64,000 bases of DNA from NCBI RefSeq assembly GCF_044389085.1, contig NZ_JBIRXP010000001.1, forward strand, positions 248,001-312,000. The letters run 5' to 3'. This DNA comes from Isoptericola sp044389085 (GTDB lineage Bacteria > Actinomycetota > Actinomycetes > Actinomycetales > Cellulomonadaceae). Shown here piece after piece: positions 49,261 to 58,491 of the stretch. Position 1 is the first letter of the stretch. Each line of letters opens with the position of its first letter. The notes under the pieces were generated by a model. It saw nothing but the letters and a program-made list of their open reading frames with translations. It was not told where the DNA came from and searched no databases. Made by a program: the position numbers and the translations under genes.

Positions 49261-50829
49261 ATGGCTCAGACCCAGGTGACGACGCACACCGCTCCCTCAG
49301 CCACGGCCCGGACCACGAGCCGCCTCGCCCCCGCGCGCCCCGCCGGCGCCGGGCGTCGCTGGGCGGCCCTCGCCGTGCTGATGCTCCCGGTGCTGCTCGT
49401 CTCGATCGACAACACGGTCCTCAGCTTCGCCCTGCCGCAGATCTCGGAGGCGCTGGCCCCGGGCGGCACGCAGCTGCTGTGGATCGTCGACGTCTACCCG
49501 CTCGTCCTCGCGGGGCTCCTCGTGCCGATGGGGTCGGTCGCCGACCGCGTCGGCCGCCGCCGGCTGCTCCTGATCGGGGCCGTCGGCTTCGCCGCCGTGT
49601 CCGCGGTCGCGGCCTTCGCGCCGACCGCGGGCGCGCTGATCGCCGCCCGCGCCGGCCTCGGCTTCTTCGGCGCGATGCTCATGCCGTCCACGCTGTCGCT
49701 GCTGCGCAACGTGTTCACGGACCGCGACGAGCGCCGTCTCGCCATCGCGATCTGGGCCGCCGGCTTCGCCGCGGGCTCCGCCGTGGGGCCGATCGTCGGC
49801 GGGCTGCTGCTCGAGCACTTCTGGTGGGGCTCGGTGTTCCTCCTTGCGGTGCCGGTGCTGGCGGTGCTGCTCCTGCTCGCGCCGGTCTTCGTGCCCGAGT
49901 CCCGCGACCCGGCGCCGGGCCCGATCGACCCCGTCTCGATCGTGCTGGTCATGGCCGCGATGACGCCTGTCGTCTTCGGCATCAAGACGCTCGCCAAGGG
50001 CGCGCTGCCCTCCCTCGGCCTGGCCTCGATCGCGGCGGGGCTGCTCATGGGCGTGCTGTTCGTGCGACGGCAGCTGCGGCGTCGCAACCCGATGCTCGAC
50101 GTGCGCCTGTTCACCGTGCCCGCGTTCACCGGGTCGGTGCTGGTGAACCTGCTGTCCGTGTTCTCGCTGGTCGGCTTCCTGTTCTTCGTCTCGCAGGACC
50201 TGCAGCTCGTCATCGGGCTGTCGCCGGTCCGGGCGGGCATGGTGCTGCTGCCGGGCACCGTGGCGATGGTCGTCGCGGGCCTGGCCGTGGTGAAGGTCGT
50301 CCGGCACGTGCGGCCGTCGCACGTCGTCGCCGCCGGGCTGGCCCTCTCCGCCGTCGGCTACCTCGTCACGGCGCTCGTCGCCGGGCGCGGCGAGGCAGGC
50401 TGGCTCGGGCTCGCGTTCGTCGTCCTGGCGATCGGCGTCGGGTCCGCCGAGACCGTGTCGAACGACCTCATCGTCTCCACGGTGCCCGCGGCCAAGGCGG
50501 GCGCGGCCTCGGCGATCTCCGAGACCGCGTACGAGGTCGGGGCCGTGCTGGGCACCGCCGTCCTCGGCGGGATCCTCACCGGGTCGTACCACGCGAACGT
50601 CGTGGTGCCGTCCGGCGTGCCCGCCGCGGACGCGGCCTCCGCGGCGGAGACGCTCGGCGGCGCGACGAGCGTCGCGGCCGACCTGCCCGCCGGGCAGGCG
50701 CAGGCCCTGCTCGACTCCGCGCACGCGGCGTTCGGCAGCGGCGTCGTCGTGACCTCCGCGATCGGCTTCGTCGCCGTGCTGGTCGCCGCCGGGATCGCCC
50801 TGACGACGCTGCGCGCCGTGCGCTCCTGA
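49261..50829 (+). CDS. DHA2 (QacA/SmvA-type) MFS drug exporter
   Basis: A 522-residue exporter with about 14 helices. Motifs include SIDNTVLSFALPQISEAL (helix 1, motif D1-like), GSVADRVGRRRLLLIG (motif A), GLGFFGAMLMPSTLSLLRN (motif B region) and GSAVGPIVGGLLLEHFWWGSVF (motif C). The long loop between helices 13 and 14 is typical of SmvA/QacA. The ATG at 49261 gives MAQTQVTT; an in-frame GTG at 49237 is possible. It is divergent from a TetR gene, so expression is probably drug-induced. A 17-bp perfect hairpin follows 43 bases after the stop. Confidence 0.92.
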   Translation: MAQTQVTTHTAPSATARTTSRLAPARPAGAGRRWAALAVLMLPVLLVSIDNTVLSFALPQISEALAPGGTQLLWIVDVYPLVLAGLLVPMGSVADRVGRRRLLLIGAVGFAAVSAVAAFAPTAGALIAARAGLGFFGAMLMPSTLSLLRNVFTDRDERRLAIAIWAAGFAAGSAVGPIVGGLLLEHFWWGSVFLLAVPVLAVLLLLAPVFVPESRDPAPGPIDPVSIVLVMAAMTPVVFGIKTLAKGALPSLGLASIAAGLLMGVLFVRRQLRRRNPMLDVRLFTVPAFTGSVLVNLLSVFSLVGFLFFVSQDLQLVIGLSPVRAGMVLLPGTVAMVVAGLAVVKVVRHVRPSHVVAAGLALSAVGYLVTALVAGRGEAGWLGLAFVVLAIGVGSAETVSNDLIVSTVPAAKAGAASAISETAYEVGAVLGTAVLGGILTGSYHANVVVPSGVPAADAASAAETLGGATSVAADLPAGQAQALLDSAHAAFGSGVVVTSAIGFVAVLVAAGIALTTLRAVRS

Positions 50830-50872
50830 GCCGACACCGTCCCTGAGGTTCCTGAGGGCAGGGTCACACCGC

Positions 50873-50915
50873 GCGACGGCGGCGCCACCGGCGAGGACGG
50901 TGGCGCCGCCGTCGC
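50873..50915 (+). terminator. Perfect 17-bp inverted repeat after the MFS gene
   Basis: GCGACGGCGGCGCCACC (50873-50889) pairs exactly with 50899-50915 around a nine-base loop. It starts 43 bases after the MFS stop and ends 21 bases before the metallophosphoesterase gene. There is no U-tract; it is likely an actinobacterial I-shaped terminator. Confidence 0.72.
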
Positions 50916-50936
50916 TGTTCGGCAAGGGTGGACGCG

Positions 50937-52667
50937 ATGAGCGACGAGCATCACGAGCCCTCCCCGGCGGACGCCTCGGCAGGTGCCCCGGAGGCCACGG
51001 ACGAGATTCCGGCCGGCGCGCGGACGCCGCGCGCCCGCCGCACCCCGCCGCGCTGGGCGCGCTGGACCCTCGCGGGGGTGGCGGCGGCGGTGGCGTGCCT
51101 GGTCTTCGGCGTGAGCACCGCCACCGCCGAGCTCGGCTTCGGCCCGCACGAGGCCGTCTACTCGGTGACGAACGACAGCCTCGTCGTCGTCGACCTGGGC
51201 CCCCTGGGCACGCTGGAGGTCGACTCCCCGCTCCCGCTCGGGCTGGGCGTGGACGTCGTGGTCAAGGAGATCCCGGCCGACCTGACGACGGTGGGGGCGG
51301 CCAACACCCTCACGGCGCTGAGCCAGGACCTCGAGAGCTACCTGCAGTTCTTCTCCAGCCCGGACGTCGCCGCGCGCAGCGTGGCCCTCGCGCTGGTGGA
51401 GAACGCCCTGTGGCGCTCGTTGGGCGCCGCCGCGCTGCTGGTCGCCGTGGGGTTCGCCGTGCGGTGGTTGCTGGGGGCGGGTCGCCGGCGGGAGCTGGCC
51501 GACGCGATGGCGCCCCGGACCGGGGAGATCACCGCCGGGGTGGCCGTCGTGGCCCTCGTCGTGACGACCGTGACCTCGGGAGCCGTCGGCAGCACCGCCC
51601 AGGGGCAGCCCGCGTCGCCGGTCTTCGCGGGCACGGCGCTCGAGGGCGCACGGATCACCGGGCGCCTGGCCGGCGTGATCGACACCTACGGCGGACAGCT
51701 CGTGAAGCTGTACGAGGACAACGAGGACTTCTACGCGGCGGCGAACGACGACCTGTCGTCCGCGTGGGGCGCCCGGCTCGCCGTCGAGACCGTGACGGCC
51801 GCCGCCGACGCGGGGACCCAGTTCGCGTCGCCGGCCCCGGCCGAGGCGACCGCACCCGTCGCGCCGCCGCGCGCGGCGCCCGACGGGAGCGCCGAGGACG
51901 AGCCGGTGACGCTCGTCGTCATCTCCGACCTGCACTGCAACACCGGCATGACGCCGCTCATCCGCACGACGATCGAACGCTCCGGTGCCGACGTCGTGCT
52001 CAACGCGGGCGACACCACCATGAACGGCACGTCGGTGGAGAAGGTGTGCGTCGACTCGTTCGCGTCGGCCGTGCCCCGCGGCGTCCCGATGGTGGTGGCG
52101 GACGGCAACCACGACTCGCAGGTCACGTCGGACCAGGAGGCGGCCCACGGCCAGAAGATCCTCGACGGCCAGGTGATCGAGGTCGACGGCGTGCGCATCC
52201 TCGGTGACCGCGACGCGCTCGAGACGCGGGTCGGGGTCGGGACGAACGTCGCGCGCGAACGCACCCCGGAGCAGCAGGCGGCGGATCTCGCCGCGACCGC
52301 CTGCGAGGACCGTGACGGCGTGGACCTGCTGCTGATCCACACCCCGGCGGTGGGCCTCGACGCGCTGGACAGCGGGTGCGTGCCGTTCCAGGTCTCCGGG
52401 CACACGCACAGCCGGTCCGGGCCGGAGCAGGTGGGCCAGGGCATCCGGTACGTCAACGGGTCCACCGCGGGCGCCGCGCCCAACCAGCCCACCGTGGGGC
52501 CGCTGCACGGCACCGCCGAGATGACGGTGCTGCGCTTCGACCCCACGACGCGCCGCATGCTCGACGTGCAGGTCGTCACCGTGACGCCGGACGGCGCGGC
52601 GACGGTGGGCGACCGCGAGCCGGTGCCCGAGGTCGTCCCGCCGACGGACGAGGCGCTCGGGTCGTAG
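50937..52667 (+). CDS. Membrane-anchored metallophosphoesterase
   Basis: A 576-residue protein. The N-terminus has a membrane helix (about 38-58), a 90-residue domain of no known family, and two further helices (about 158-180 and 200-222). The C-terminal calcineurin-like domain (about 320-550) shows all metal motifs: VVISDLHCN (DxH, near 331), NAGDTTM (GD), DGNHDS (GNHD, near 389), a His in LLIHTPA and SGHTHSRS (GHxH, near 488). The catalytic domain follows helix 3, so it probably faces outside. The ATG at 50937 follows AAGGG; a GTG at 50928 is in frame. The substrate is unknown. Confidence 0.85.
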   Translation: MSDEHHEPSPADASAGAPEATDEIPAGARTPRARRTPPRWARWTLAGVAAAVACLVFGVSTATAELGFGPHEAVYSVTNDSLVVVDLGPLGTLEVDSPLPLGLGVDVVVKEIPADLTTVGAANTLTALSQDLESYLQFFSSPDVAARSVALALVENALWRSLGAAALLVAVGFAVRWLLGAGRRRELADAMAPRTGEITAGVAVVALVVTTVTSGAVGSTAQGQPASPVFAGTALEGARITGRLAGVIDTYGGQLVKLYEDNEDFYAAANDDLSSAWGARLAVETVTAAADAGTQFASPAPAEATAPVAPPRAAPDGSAEDEPVTLVVISDLHCNTGMTPLIRTTIERSGADVVLNAGDTTMNGTSVEKVCVDSFASAVPRGVPMVVADGNHDSQVTSDQEAAHGQKILDGQVIEVDGVRILGDRDALETRVGVGTNVARERTPEQQAADLAATACEDRDGVDLLLIHTPAVGLDALDSGCVPFQVSGHTHSRSGPEQVGQGIRYVNGSTAGAAPNQPTVGPLHGTAEMTVLRFDPTTRRMLDVQVVTVTPDGAATVGDREPVPEVVPPTDEALGS

Positions 52668-52694
52668 CGGCGGGCGCCCGGATAGGCTCGGACC

Positions 52695-53420
52695 GTGCCC
52701 GAACCCACCTCACCCGTGCCCGCCGCACCGGAGCAGACCGTCGACCCGGACGAGCTCACCCCCGTCGCCCAGGACTACCTCAAGGCGGTCTGGTCGGCGC
52801 AGGAGTGGTCGGACGAGAAGGTCACGACGGGGCTGCTCGCGGACCGGCTGGGCGTGGGCCCGTCCACCGTCTCCGAGACGGTGCGCCGCCTGACGGCGCA
52901 GGGGCTGCTGGGGCACGAGCCGTACGGCGGGGTCTGGCTCACCGAGCTGGGTCGGCGGTACGCGCTGGTGATGGTGCGGCGCCACCGGCTGCTGGAGACG
53001 TGGCTGGTGCGCGACCTCGGGTACGCGTGGGACGAGGTGCACGACGAGGCCGAGGTGCTGGAGCACGCGGTGTCCGACCGGCTCGTGGAGCGCATCTCGG
53101 CGCGGCTCGGGCACCCGGAGCGCGACCCGCACGGTGACCCGATCCCGTTTTCCGACGGCCGGGTGGTGCGCCCGGAGGCCGTGCCGCTGGTCGACCTCGA
53201 GGCGGGGGCCGGGGGAGTGGTGGCCCGCATCTCCGACGCCGACCCGGAGGCCCTGCGCTACCTCGCGGACCTCGGTGTCGACCTGGACCTCGCGGTCCGG
53301 CTGACGTCGCGGCGGGAGTTCGCCGGGACGGTCGGCGTCGCGTGGGAGGCGGACGGGCGCGAGGTCACGGTGGACCTCGGCCTGCTGGCGGCGTCGCGCA
53401 TCTGGGTGGTCCGCGCGTAG
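52695..53420 (+). CDS. DtxR-family metalloregulator (MntR-like)
   Basis: A 241-residue regulator. The winged helix is VTTGLLADRLGVGPSTVSETVRRLTAQGLLGHEPYGGVWLTELGRRYA, followed by a dimerisation domain (about 80-155) and an FeoA/SH3-like C-domain (about 165-240). In DtxR the second metal site uses Cys-102, Glu-105 and His-106 (ACRWEH); here the sequence is AEVLEH, so Cys is replaced by Glu as in manganese-sensing MntR. That argues for manganese rather than iron. The GTG at 52695 has TAGGCT six bases upstream. No mntH or Mn transporter is in the window; it is followed by an MFS exporter. Confidence 0.82.
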   Translation: MPEPTSPVPAAPEQTVDPDELTPVAQDYLKAVWSAQEWSDEKVTTGLLADRLGVGPSTVSETVRRLTAQGLLGHEPYGGVWLTELGRRYALVMVRRHRLLETWLVRDLGYAWDEVHDEAEVLEHAVSDRLVERISARLGHPERDPHGDPIPFSDGRVVRPEAVPLVDLEAGAGGVVARISDADPEALRYLADLGVDLDLAVRLTSRREFAGTVGVAWEADGREVTVDLGLLAASRIWVVRA

Positions 53421-53479
53421 GCTGTCCCGGTTCCCCGACGACGTGAGCGCCTGACGGCGCACCGCCGTCGACGCCTCGT

Positions 53480-53495
53480 CTCGAAACGATTCGAG
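53480..53495. promoter_or_regulatory. LacI-type operator-like site CTCGAAACGATTCGAG
   Basis: A 16-bp dyad (6-bp arms CTCGAA/TTCGAG, centre CG) that fits the LacI-family pattern AANCGNTT. It lies 48-63 bases upstream of the MFS gene start at 53543. No LacI gene is adjacent. Confidence 0.45.
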
Positions 53496-53542
53496 CATCC
53501 GCGCCGCCCGGCGGGGTGCCGACCGATCCCGAGGAGAGGCGA

Positions 53543-54760
53543 GTGACCTCGACGACCACGCCCGCGAGCGACGCCACGGCACGCACCGGCCGTGCCCCCC
53601 GCCCCGAGCACGTCGGGGCCGCGCTGTTCGCGCTCGCCGTCGGCGGGTTCACGATCGGCACCACCGAGTTCGCCACCATGGGGCTGCTGCCGCAGATCGG
53701 CGCGGACCTCGGCGTGAGCGACCCGGTCGTGGGCCACGCCATCACCGCGTACGCCGTCGGCGTCGTGGTCGGCGCCCCGCTGCTGACGGTGGCCGCCGCG
53801 CGGATGTCCCGCAAGCGGCTGCTGCTGTGCCTCATGGGCTTCTACACGGTGGCCAACGTGCTGTCGGCCGCCGCCCCCGGCGTCGAGAGCCTGATCGTGG
53901 GGCGCTTCCTCGCCGGGCTGCCGCACGGCGCGTTCTTCGGCGTCGGGGCGGCCGTGGGTGCTGCCGTCGCGGGGCCCGGGAAGCGCGGGCACGCCGTCTC
54001 CATGATGATGACGGGCCTGACGATCGCCAACGTCGTCGGGGTGCCGCTGTCCACCGCCGTCGGGCAGAGCCTCGGCTGGCGTGCCGCGTTCGTCGTCATC
54101 GGGGTGCTCGGCGCCGTCACCCTGCTCGGCATCTGGCGCTTCGTGCCCGAGCGCGGGCCGGTGGACTCCAGCGTCCGGCAGGAGCTCGGAACCCTGCGCA
54201 ACGGGCCGCTGTGGATCTCGTTCGCGGCCGGGGCCATCGGCTTCGGCGGCCTGTTCGCCGTCTACACGTACGTCGCGCCGACGGTCACCAAGGTGGCGGG
54301 CATGTCCGAGAGCGCCGTGCCCTGGGTGCTCGCCGTCTTCGGCGTCGGCATGACCGTCGGCACCCTGCTCGGCGGCAAGCTGGTGGACCGCAACGTGCTG
54401 CGCACGGTCGTCGGCGGGTTCGTCGCGACCGCGCTGTCGCTGGTGCTGTTCGCGCTGGTCGCCACGTCGCCCGTGCCCGCCGTCGTCGGGCTGTTCCTGC
54501 TCGCCGTCACGTCGCAGACCCTCGGCCTCGCCATGCAGACGCGCCTCATGGACCTCTCGCCGCGGGCGCAGTCGCTCGGCGCCGCCCTGTGCCACTCCGC
54601 CCTCAACATGGGCAACGCGAGCGGCGCGTTCTTCGGCGGGCTCGTCATCGCCGGCGGGTACGGCTACCTCGCGCCGGCCTGGGTGGGCCTGGTCCTGACG
54701 CTGGTCGGCCTGGCGATGGTGCTGGCGTTCGGCCGCCAGCGGGTGCCGCAGGCGGACTGA
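53543..54760 (+). CDS. DHA1-type MFS transporter
   Basis: A 405-residue protein with 12 helices. GGFTIGTTEFATMGLLPQIGADLGVS and VSDPVVGHAITAYAVGVVVGAPLLTVAAARMSRKRLLL (motif A with RMSRKR) are typical of the AraJ/CmlR/PbuE cluster of efflux proteins. GNGPLWISFAAGAIGFGGLFAVYTYVAPT and GAALCHSALNMGNASGAFFGG support the same family. The GTG at 53543 follows GAGGAGAGG. Substrates in the family include sugars, nucleosides and chloramphenicol; none can be chosen here. A LacI-like site in front suggests sugar control. Confidence 0.9.
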   Translation: MTSTTTPASDATARTGRAPRPEHVGAALFALAVGGFTIGTTEFATMGLLPQIGADLGVSDPVVGHAITAYAVGVVVGAPLLTVAAARMSRKRLLLCLMGFYTVANVLSAAAPGVESLIVGRFLAGLPHGAFFGVGAAVGAAVAGPGKRGHAVSMMMTGLTIANVVGVPLSTAVGQSLGWRAAFVVIGVLGAVTLLGIWRFVPERGPVDSSVRQELGTLRNGPLWISFAAGAIGFGGLFAVYTYVAPTVTKVAGMSESAVPWVLAVFGVGMTVGTLLGGKLVDRNVLRTVVGGFVATALSLVLFALVATSPVPAVVGLFLLAVTSQTLGLAMQTRLMDLSPRAQSLGAALCHSALNMGNASGAFFGGLVIAGGYGYLAPAWVGLVLTLVGLAMVLAFGRQRVPQAD

Positions 54761-54808
54761 CCCGCCCCCTGGGGATCGACCCCAGGAACGTGCGGTACGG
54801 TCGCGCCC

Positions 54809-55477
54809 GTGAGCCCGAGCGTGCGCGACGCGACCCAGGACGACCTCCCCGACGACGCCACGGGGACGGCTCCGCCCATGACCGGCCCCCGGGGCCTCAC
54901 CGCCCGCACGTACGGGGTGCTGCTCACCGTGCTGGGCGGGATCGGCTTCGGCGCGGCGTCGTGGCTGGCGATCGAGGAGTACCTCAAGCTGCTCGACCCG
55001 AACCGGGTGACGAGCTGCAGCTTCAACGTCTTCCTCGACTGCGGCGTCGCGATGGCGTCGTGGCAGGGCACGCTGCTCGGCTTCCCGAACCCCTACCTCG
55101 GGGTCGCGGCCTTCCCCGTGGTGATCACCACCGGCGTGGTGCTGCTCGCCGGGGCGCGGCTGCCGCGCTGGTACCACCGGAGCCTGCTCGCGGTGACCGT
55201 GCTCGCGCAGCTCCTCATCTTCTTCCTCATGTGGTCGAGCTTCTACGCGCTGGTGCGCCTGTGCCCCGCGTGCATGGTCGTCTGGACGATCGTGTGGCCG
55301 CTGCTGTGGTTCCAGGTCGTGCACGCCGTGCAGGAGGGCCACCTGCCCGCGGGGGACGGGCTGCGTCGCGCCGTCGTGCGCAACCGCGGCCTGGTCCTGC
55401 TGATCGGCTACGTCGTCGCCGTGGGCTGGCTGCTCCTGGCCGTCGGCGGGCCGCTCGTCGAGTCGTTCGGGGTGTGA
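54809..55477 (+). CDS. Vitamin K epoxide reductase (VKOR) family protein
   Basis: A 222-residue membrane protein with about five helices. The paired cysteines SCSFNVFLDCG (near 70 and 78) and the redox motif LCPACMVVW (CPAC, near 152-155) match bacterial VKOR. It should pass electrons from a periplasmic oxidase such as DsbA to menaquinone during disulphide formation in exported proteins. The GTG at 54809 has TACGGT seven bases upstream (leaderless). No thioredoxin-like partner is fused or adjacent. It is followed by leuS. Confidence 0.92.
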   Translation: MSPSVRDATQDDLPDDATGTAPPMTGPRGLTARTYGVLLTVLGGIGFGAASWLAIEEYLKLLDPNRVTSCSFNVFLDCGVAMASWQGTLLGFPNPYLGVAAFPVVITTGVVLLAGARLPRWYHRSLLAVTVLAQLLIFFLMWSSFYALVRLCPACMVVWTIVWPLLWFQVVHAVQEGHLPAGDGLRRAVVRNRGLVLLIGYVVAVGWLLLAVGGPLVESFGV

Positions 55478-55520
55478 AAACCGGGCCGGGGCCTGCGGCC
55501 CCGGCCGGTAGACTCGCCGG

Positions 55521-58490
55521 GTGAGCACGCCCGACACCGCACCCGCCCGACCCGAGGCTCCGGCAGCCTCTTCCCACGAGCCCGCGCACCGCTACACGCC
55601 CGCCCTCGCACAGCAGATCGAGGAGCGCTGGCAGGACCTCTGGGAGGAGCGCGGCACGTTCTGGGCGGCCAACCCGGACGGGGCGCTCACGGACGGCGAC
55701 GGCGGGCACGGCTCGGGTCAGCCGTTCTTCATCATGGACATGTTCCCGTACCCCTCGGGGGCGGGGCTGCACGTCGGGCACCCGCTGGGCTACATCGCCA
55801 CCGACGTCGTGGGCCGGTTCCGCATGATGTGCGGCGACAACGTGCTGCATGCGCTGGGCTACGACGCGTTCGGCCTGCCCGCCGAGCAGTACGCCGTGCA
55901 GACGGGCCAGCACCCGCGCACCACCACCGAGCAGAACATCGTCACCATGAAGCGCCAGCTGCGCCGCATGGGACTGGCGCACGACTCGCGTCGCACGTTC
56001 GCCACGATCGACCCCGAGTACGTGCGGTGGACGCAGTGGATCTTCCTGCAGATCTTCGACTCCTGGTACGACACGGAGGCCGACGGCGGCAAGGGCCGCG
56101 CCCGCCGCATCGGCGAGCTGCGCGGCGAGCTGGAGTCCGGGGCGCGCCCCGTCCCCGGTCACGACGGCGACAACGCGGGCGGCGCCGTCTGGTCCGCGCT
56201 GTCCGCCGAGGAGCGGCGCGACGTGCTGGACGCGCAGCGGCTGGCCTACGTCGACGAGTCGCCCGTGAACTGGGCGCCCGGGCTGGGCACGGTGCTGGCC
56301 AACGAGGAGGTCACGGCCGACGGCCGGTCCGAGCGCGGCAACATGCCCGTCTTCCAGAAGTCGCTGCGGCAGTGGAAGATGCGGATCACCGCCTACGCGG
56401 ACCGCCTGACCGACGACCTGGACCTGATCGACTGGCCGGAGAAGGTCAAGTCGATGCAGCGCAACTGGATCGGCCGGTCCACCGGCGCGAACGTCCGCTT
56501 CGACGTCGTCGGCACCGCCGACCACGACGCGGCCGGGGCGGGCGCGCAGGTCGAGGTCTTCACCACCCGGCCGGACACGCTGTTCGGCGCCACCTTCATG
56601 GTCGTGGCGCCCGAGCACCCGCTGCTGGACGAGGTCCCGGCGGCCTGGCCGGACGGCACCCGCGACGTCTGGACCGGCGGGCACGCCTCCCCGATCGAGG
56701 CCGTCGCCGCGTACCGGCGCGAGGCCGCCGCCAAGACCGCCGTCGAGCGGCAGGCCGACGCCGGCAAGAAGACCGGCGTCTTCACCGGCCACCTGGCGAT
56801 CAACCCGGTCAACGGCGCGACGGTCCCCGTGTTCACGGCCGACTACGTGCTGATGGGCTACGGCACCGGCGCGATCATGGCCGTGCCCGGAGGCGACCAG
56901 CGCGACTTCGACTTCGCCGAGGCGTTCGAGCTGCCCGTGATCCGCACCGTCGAGCCCGCGGGCGGCCTCCCGGAGGACTTCGCCGGCGCGTACACCGGCG
57001 ACGGCGTGGCCGTGAACTCCTCCAACGACGAGATCAGCCTGGACGGGCTGGGCGTGGCCGAGGCCAAGGAGAAGATCGTCGCGTGGCTGAGCGCCCGTGG
57101 CGCCGGCGAGGGGACGACCACGTACCGCCTGCGCGACTGGCTGTTCAGCCGGCAGCGCTACTGGGGCGAGCCGTTCCCGATCCTGTGGGACGAAGACGAC
57201 CGCCCGGTCGCGATCCCGGCCGACATGCTGCCCGTCGACCTGCCCGACGTGCCGGACTACGCGCCGCGCACGTTCGAGCCCGACGACGCGGACTCCTCGC
57301 CCGAGGCCCCGCTAGGCCGCAACGACGAGTGGGTGCACGTCACCCTGGACCTGGGCGACGGGCCGAAGACCTACCGCCGCGACACCAACACGATGCCCAA
57401 CTGGGCCGGGTCGTGCTGGTACTACCTGCGCTACCTGGACCCGACCGACTCGACGGACGGACCCGCGAAGGGCACCGCCGTGGTGGACCCGCAGCTCGAG
57501 TCGTACTGGATGGGCCCGAAGCACAATGGGACGTCCGGCCCGGCCGGCGGCGTCGACCTGTACGTCGGCGGCGTGGAGCACGCCGTGCTGCACCTGCTGT
57601 ACGCGCGGTTCTGGCACAAGGTGCTGCTGGACCTGGGCTACGTGACCTCGCTGGAGCCGTTCGGCAAGCTGTTCAACCAGGGCTACATCCAGGCGTACGC
57701 CTTCACCGACGCCCGCGGCGCCTACGTGCCCGCCGCCGAGGTCGAGGGCGACGAGCAGACCGGCTTCACGTACCGCGGCGAGCCCGTGAACCGCGAGTAC
57801 GGGAAGATGGGCAAGTCCCTGAAGAACGTCGTCACGCCGGACGAGATGTACGAGCAGTACGGCGCCGACACGTTCCGTGTGTACGAGATGTCGATGGGCC
57901 CGCTGGACCTGTCGCGGCCGTGGGAGACGCGCGCCGTCGTGGGGTCCCAGCGCTTCCTGCAGCGGCTGTGGCGCAACGTCGTGGACGAGGAGACGGGCGC
58001 ACTCGTGGTCACCGACGACGAGCCCGACACGGCCACGCTGCGCGCGCTGCACCGCGCGATCGCGGACGTGCGCGTCGAGATGGAGCACATGCGGCCCAAC
58101 ACGGCGATCGCGAAGCTCATCACGTACAACAACCACCTCACCGCGCTGGACCGGGTGCCGCGCGCGGCGGTCGAGCCGCTCGTGCTCATGGTCGCGCCCA
58201 TCGCCCCGCACATCGCCGAGGAGCTGTGGCAGCGGCTCGGGCACGACGGCTCGCTGGCGCGGGAGCCGTTCCCGACCGCCGACGAGCAGTACCTCGTCGA
58301 GGACACCGTGACGTGCGTCGTGCAGGTCAAGGGCAAGGTGCGCGGCCGCCTGGAGGTGGCGCCGTCCATCTCGGACGCCGACCTGGAGGCCGCCGCCCTG
58401 GCCGAGCCGAACGTGGTCCGCGCCATCGACGGGGCGCCGGTGCGCAAGGTGATCGTGCGCGCGCCCAAGCTCGTCAACATCGTCGTCTGA
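55521..58490 (+). CDS. leuS: Leucyl-tRNA synthetase
   Basis: A 989-residue class Ia synthetase. The HIGH motif is HVGH (84-87) in PYPSGAGLHVGHPLGY. The CP1 editing domain (roughly 280-500) has the TTRPDTLFGATFMVVAPEHP block and GYGTGAIMAVPGGDQRDF. The KMSKS motif is KMGKS (762-766), and the anticodon-binding domain ends the chain. The GTG at 55521 has TAGACT six bases upstream, so it is leaderless. It is slightly longer than E. coli LeuS (860) because of actinobacterial insertions. The jetA frame begins one base after its stop. Confidence 0.97.
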   Translation: MSTPDTAPARPEAPAASSHEPAHRYTPALAQQIEERWQDLWEERGTFWAANPDGALTDGDGGHGSGQPFFIMDMFPYPSGAGLHVGHPLGYIATDVVGRFRMMCGDNVLHALGYDAFGLPAEQYAVQTGQHPRTTTEQNIVTMKRQLRRMGLAHDSRRTFATIDPEYVRWTQWIFLQIFDSWYDTEADGGKGRARRIGELRGELESGARPVPGHDGDNAGGAVWSALSAEERRDVLDAQRLAYVDESPVNWAPGLGTVLANEEVTADGRSERGNMPVFQKSLRQWKMRITAYADRLTDDLDLIDWPEKVKSMQRNWIGRSTGANVRFDVVGTADHDAAGAGAQVEVFTTRPDTLFGATFMVVAPEHPLLDEVPAAWPDGTRDVWTGGHASPIEAVAAYRREAAAKTAVERQADAGKKTGVFTGHLAINPVNGATVPVFTADYVLMGYGTGAIMAVPGGDQRDFDFAEAFELPVIRTVEPAGGLPEDFAGAYTGDGVAVNSSNDEISLDGLGVAEAKEKIVAWLSARGAGEGTTTYRLRDWLFSRQRYWGEPFPILWDEDDRPVAIPADMLPVDLPDVPDYAPRTFEPDDADSSPEAPLGRNDEWVHVTLDLGDGPKTYRRDTNTMPNWAGSCWYYLRYLDPTDSTDGPAKGTAVVDPQLESYWMGPKHNGTSGPAGGVDLYVGGVEHAVLHLLYARFWHKVLLDLGYVTSLEPFGKLFNQGYIQAYAFTDARGAYVPAAEVEGDEQTGFTYRGEPVNREYGKMGKSLKNVVTPDEMYEQYGADTFRVYEMSMGPLDLSRPWETRAVVGSQRFLQRLWRNVVDEETGALVVTDDEPDTATLRALHRAIADVRVEMEHMRPNTAIAKLITYNNHLTALDRVPRAAVEPLVLMVAPIAPHIAEELWQRLGHDGSLAREPFPTADEQYLVEDTVTCVVQVKGKVRGRLEVAPSISDADLEAAALAEPNVVRAIDGAPVRKVIVRAPKLVNIVV

Positions 58491-58491
58491 G

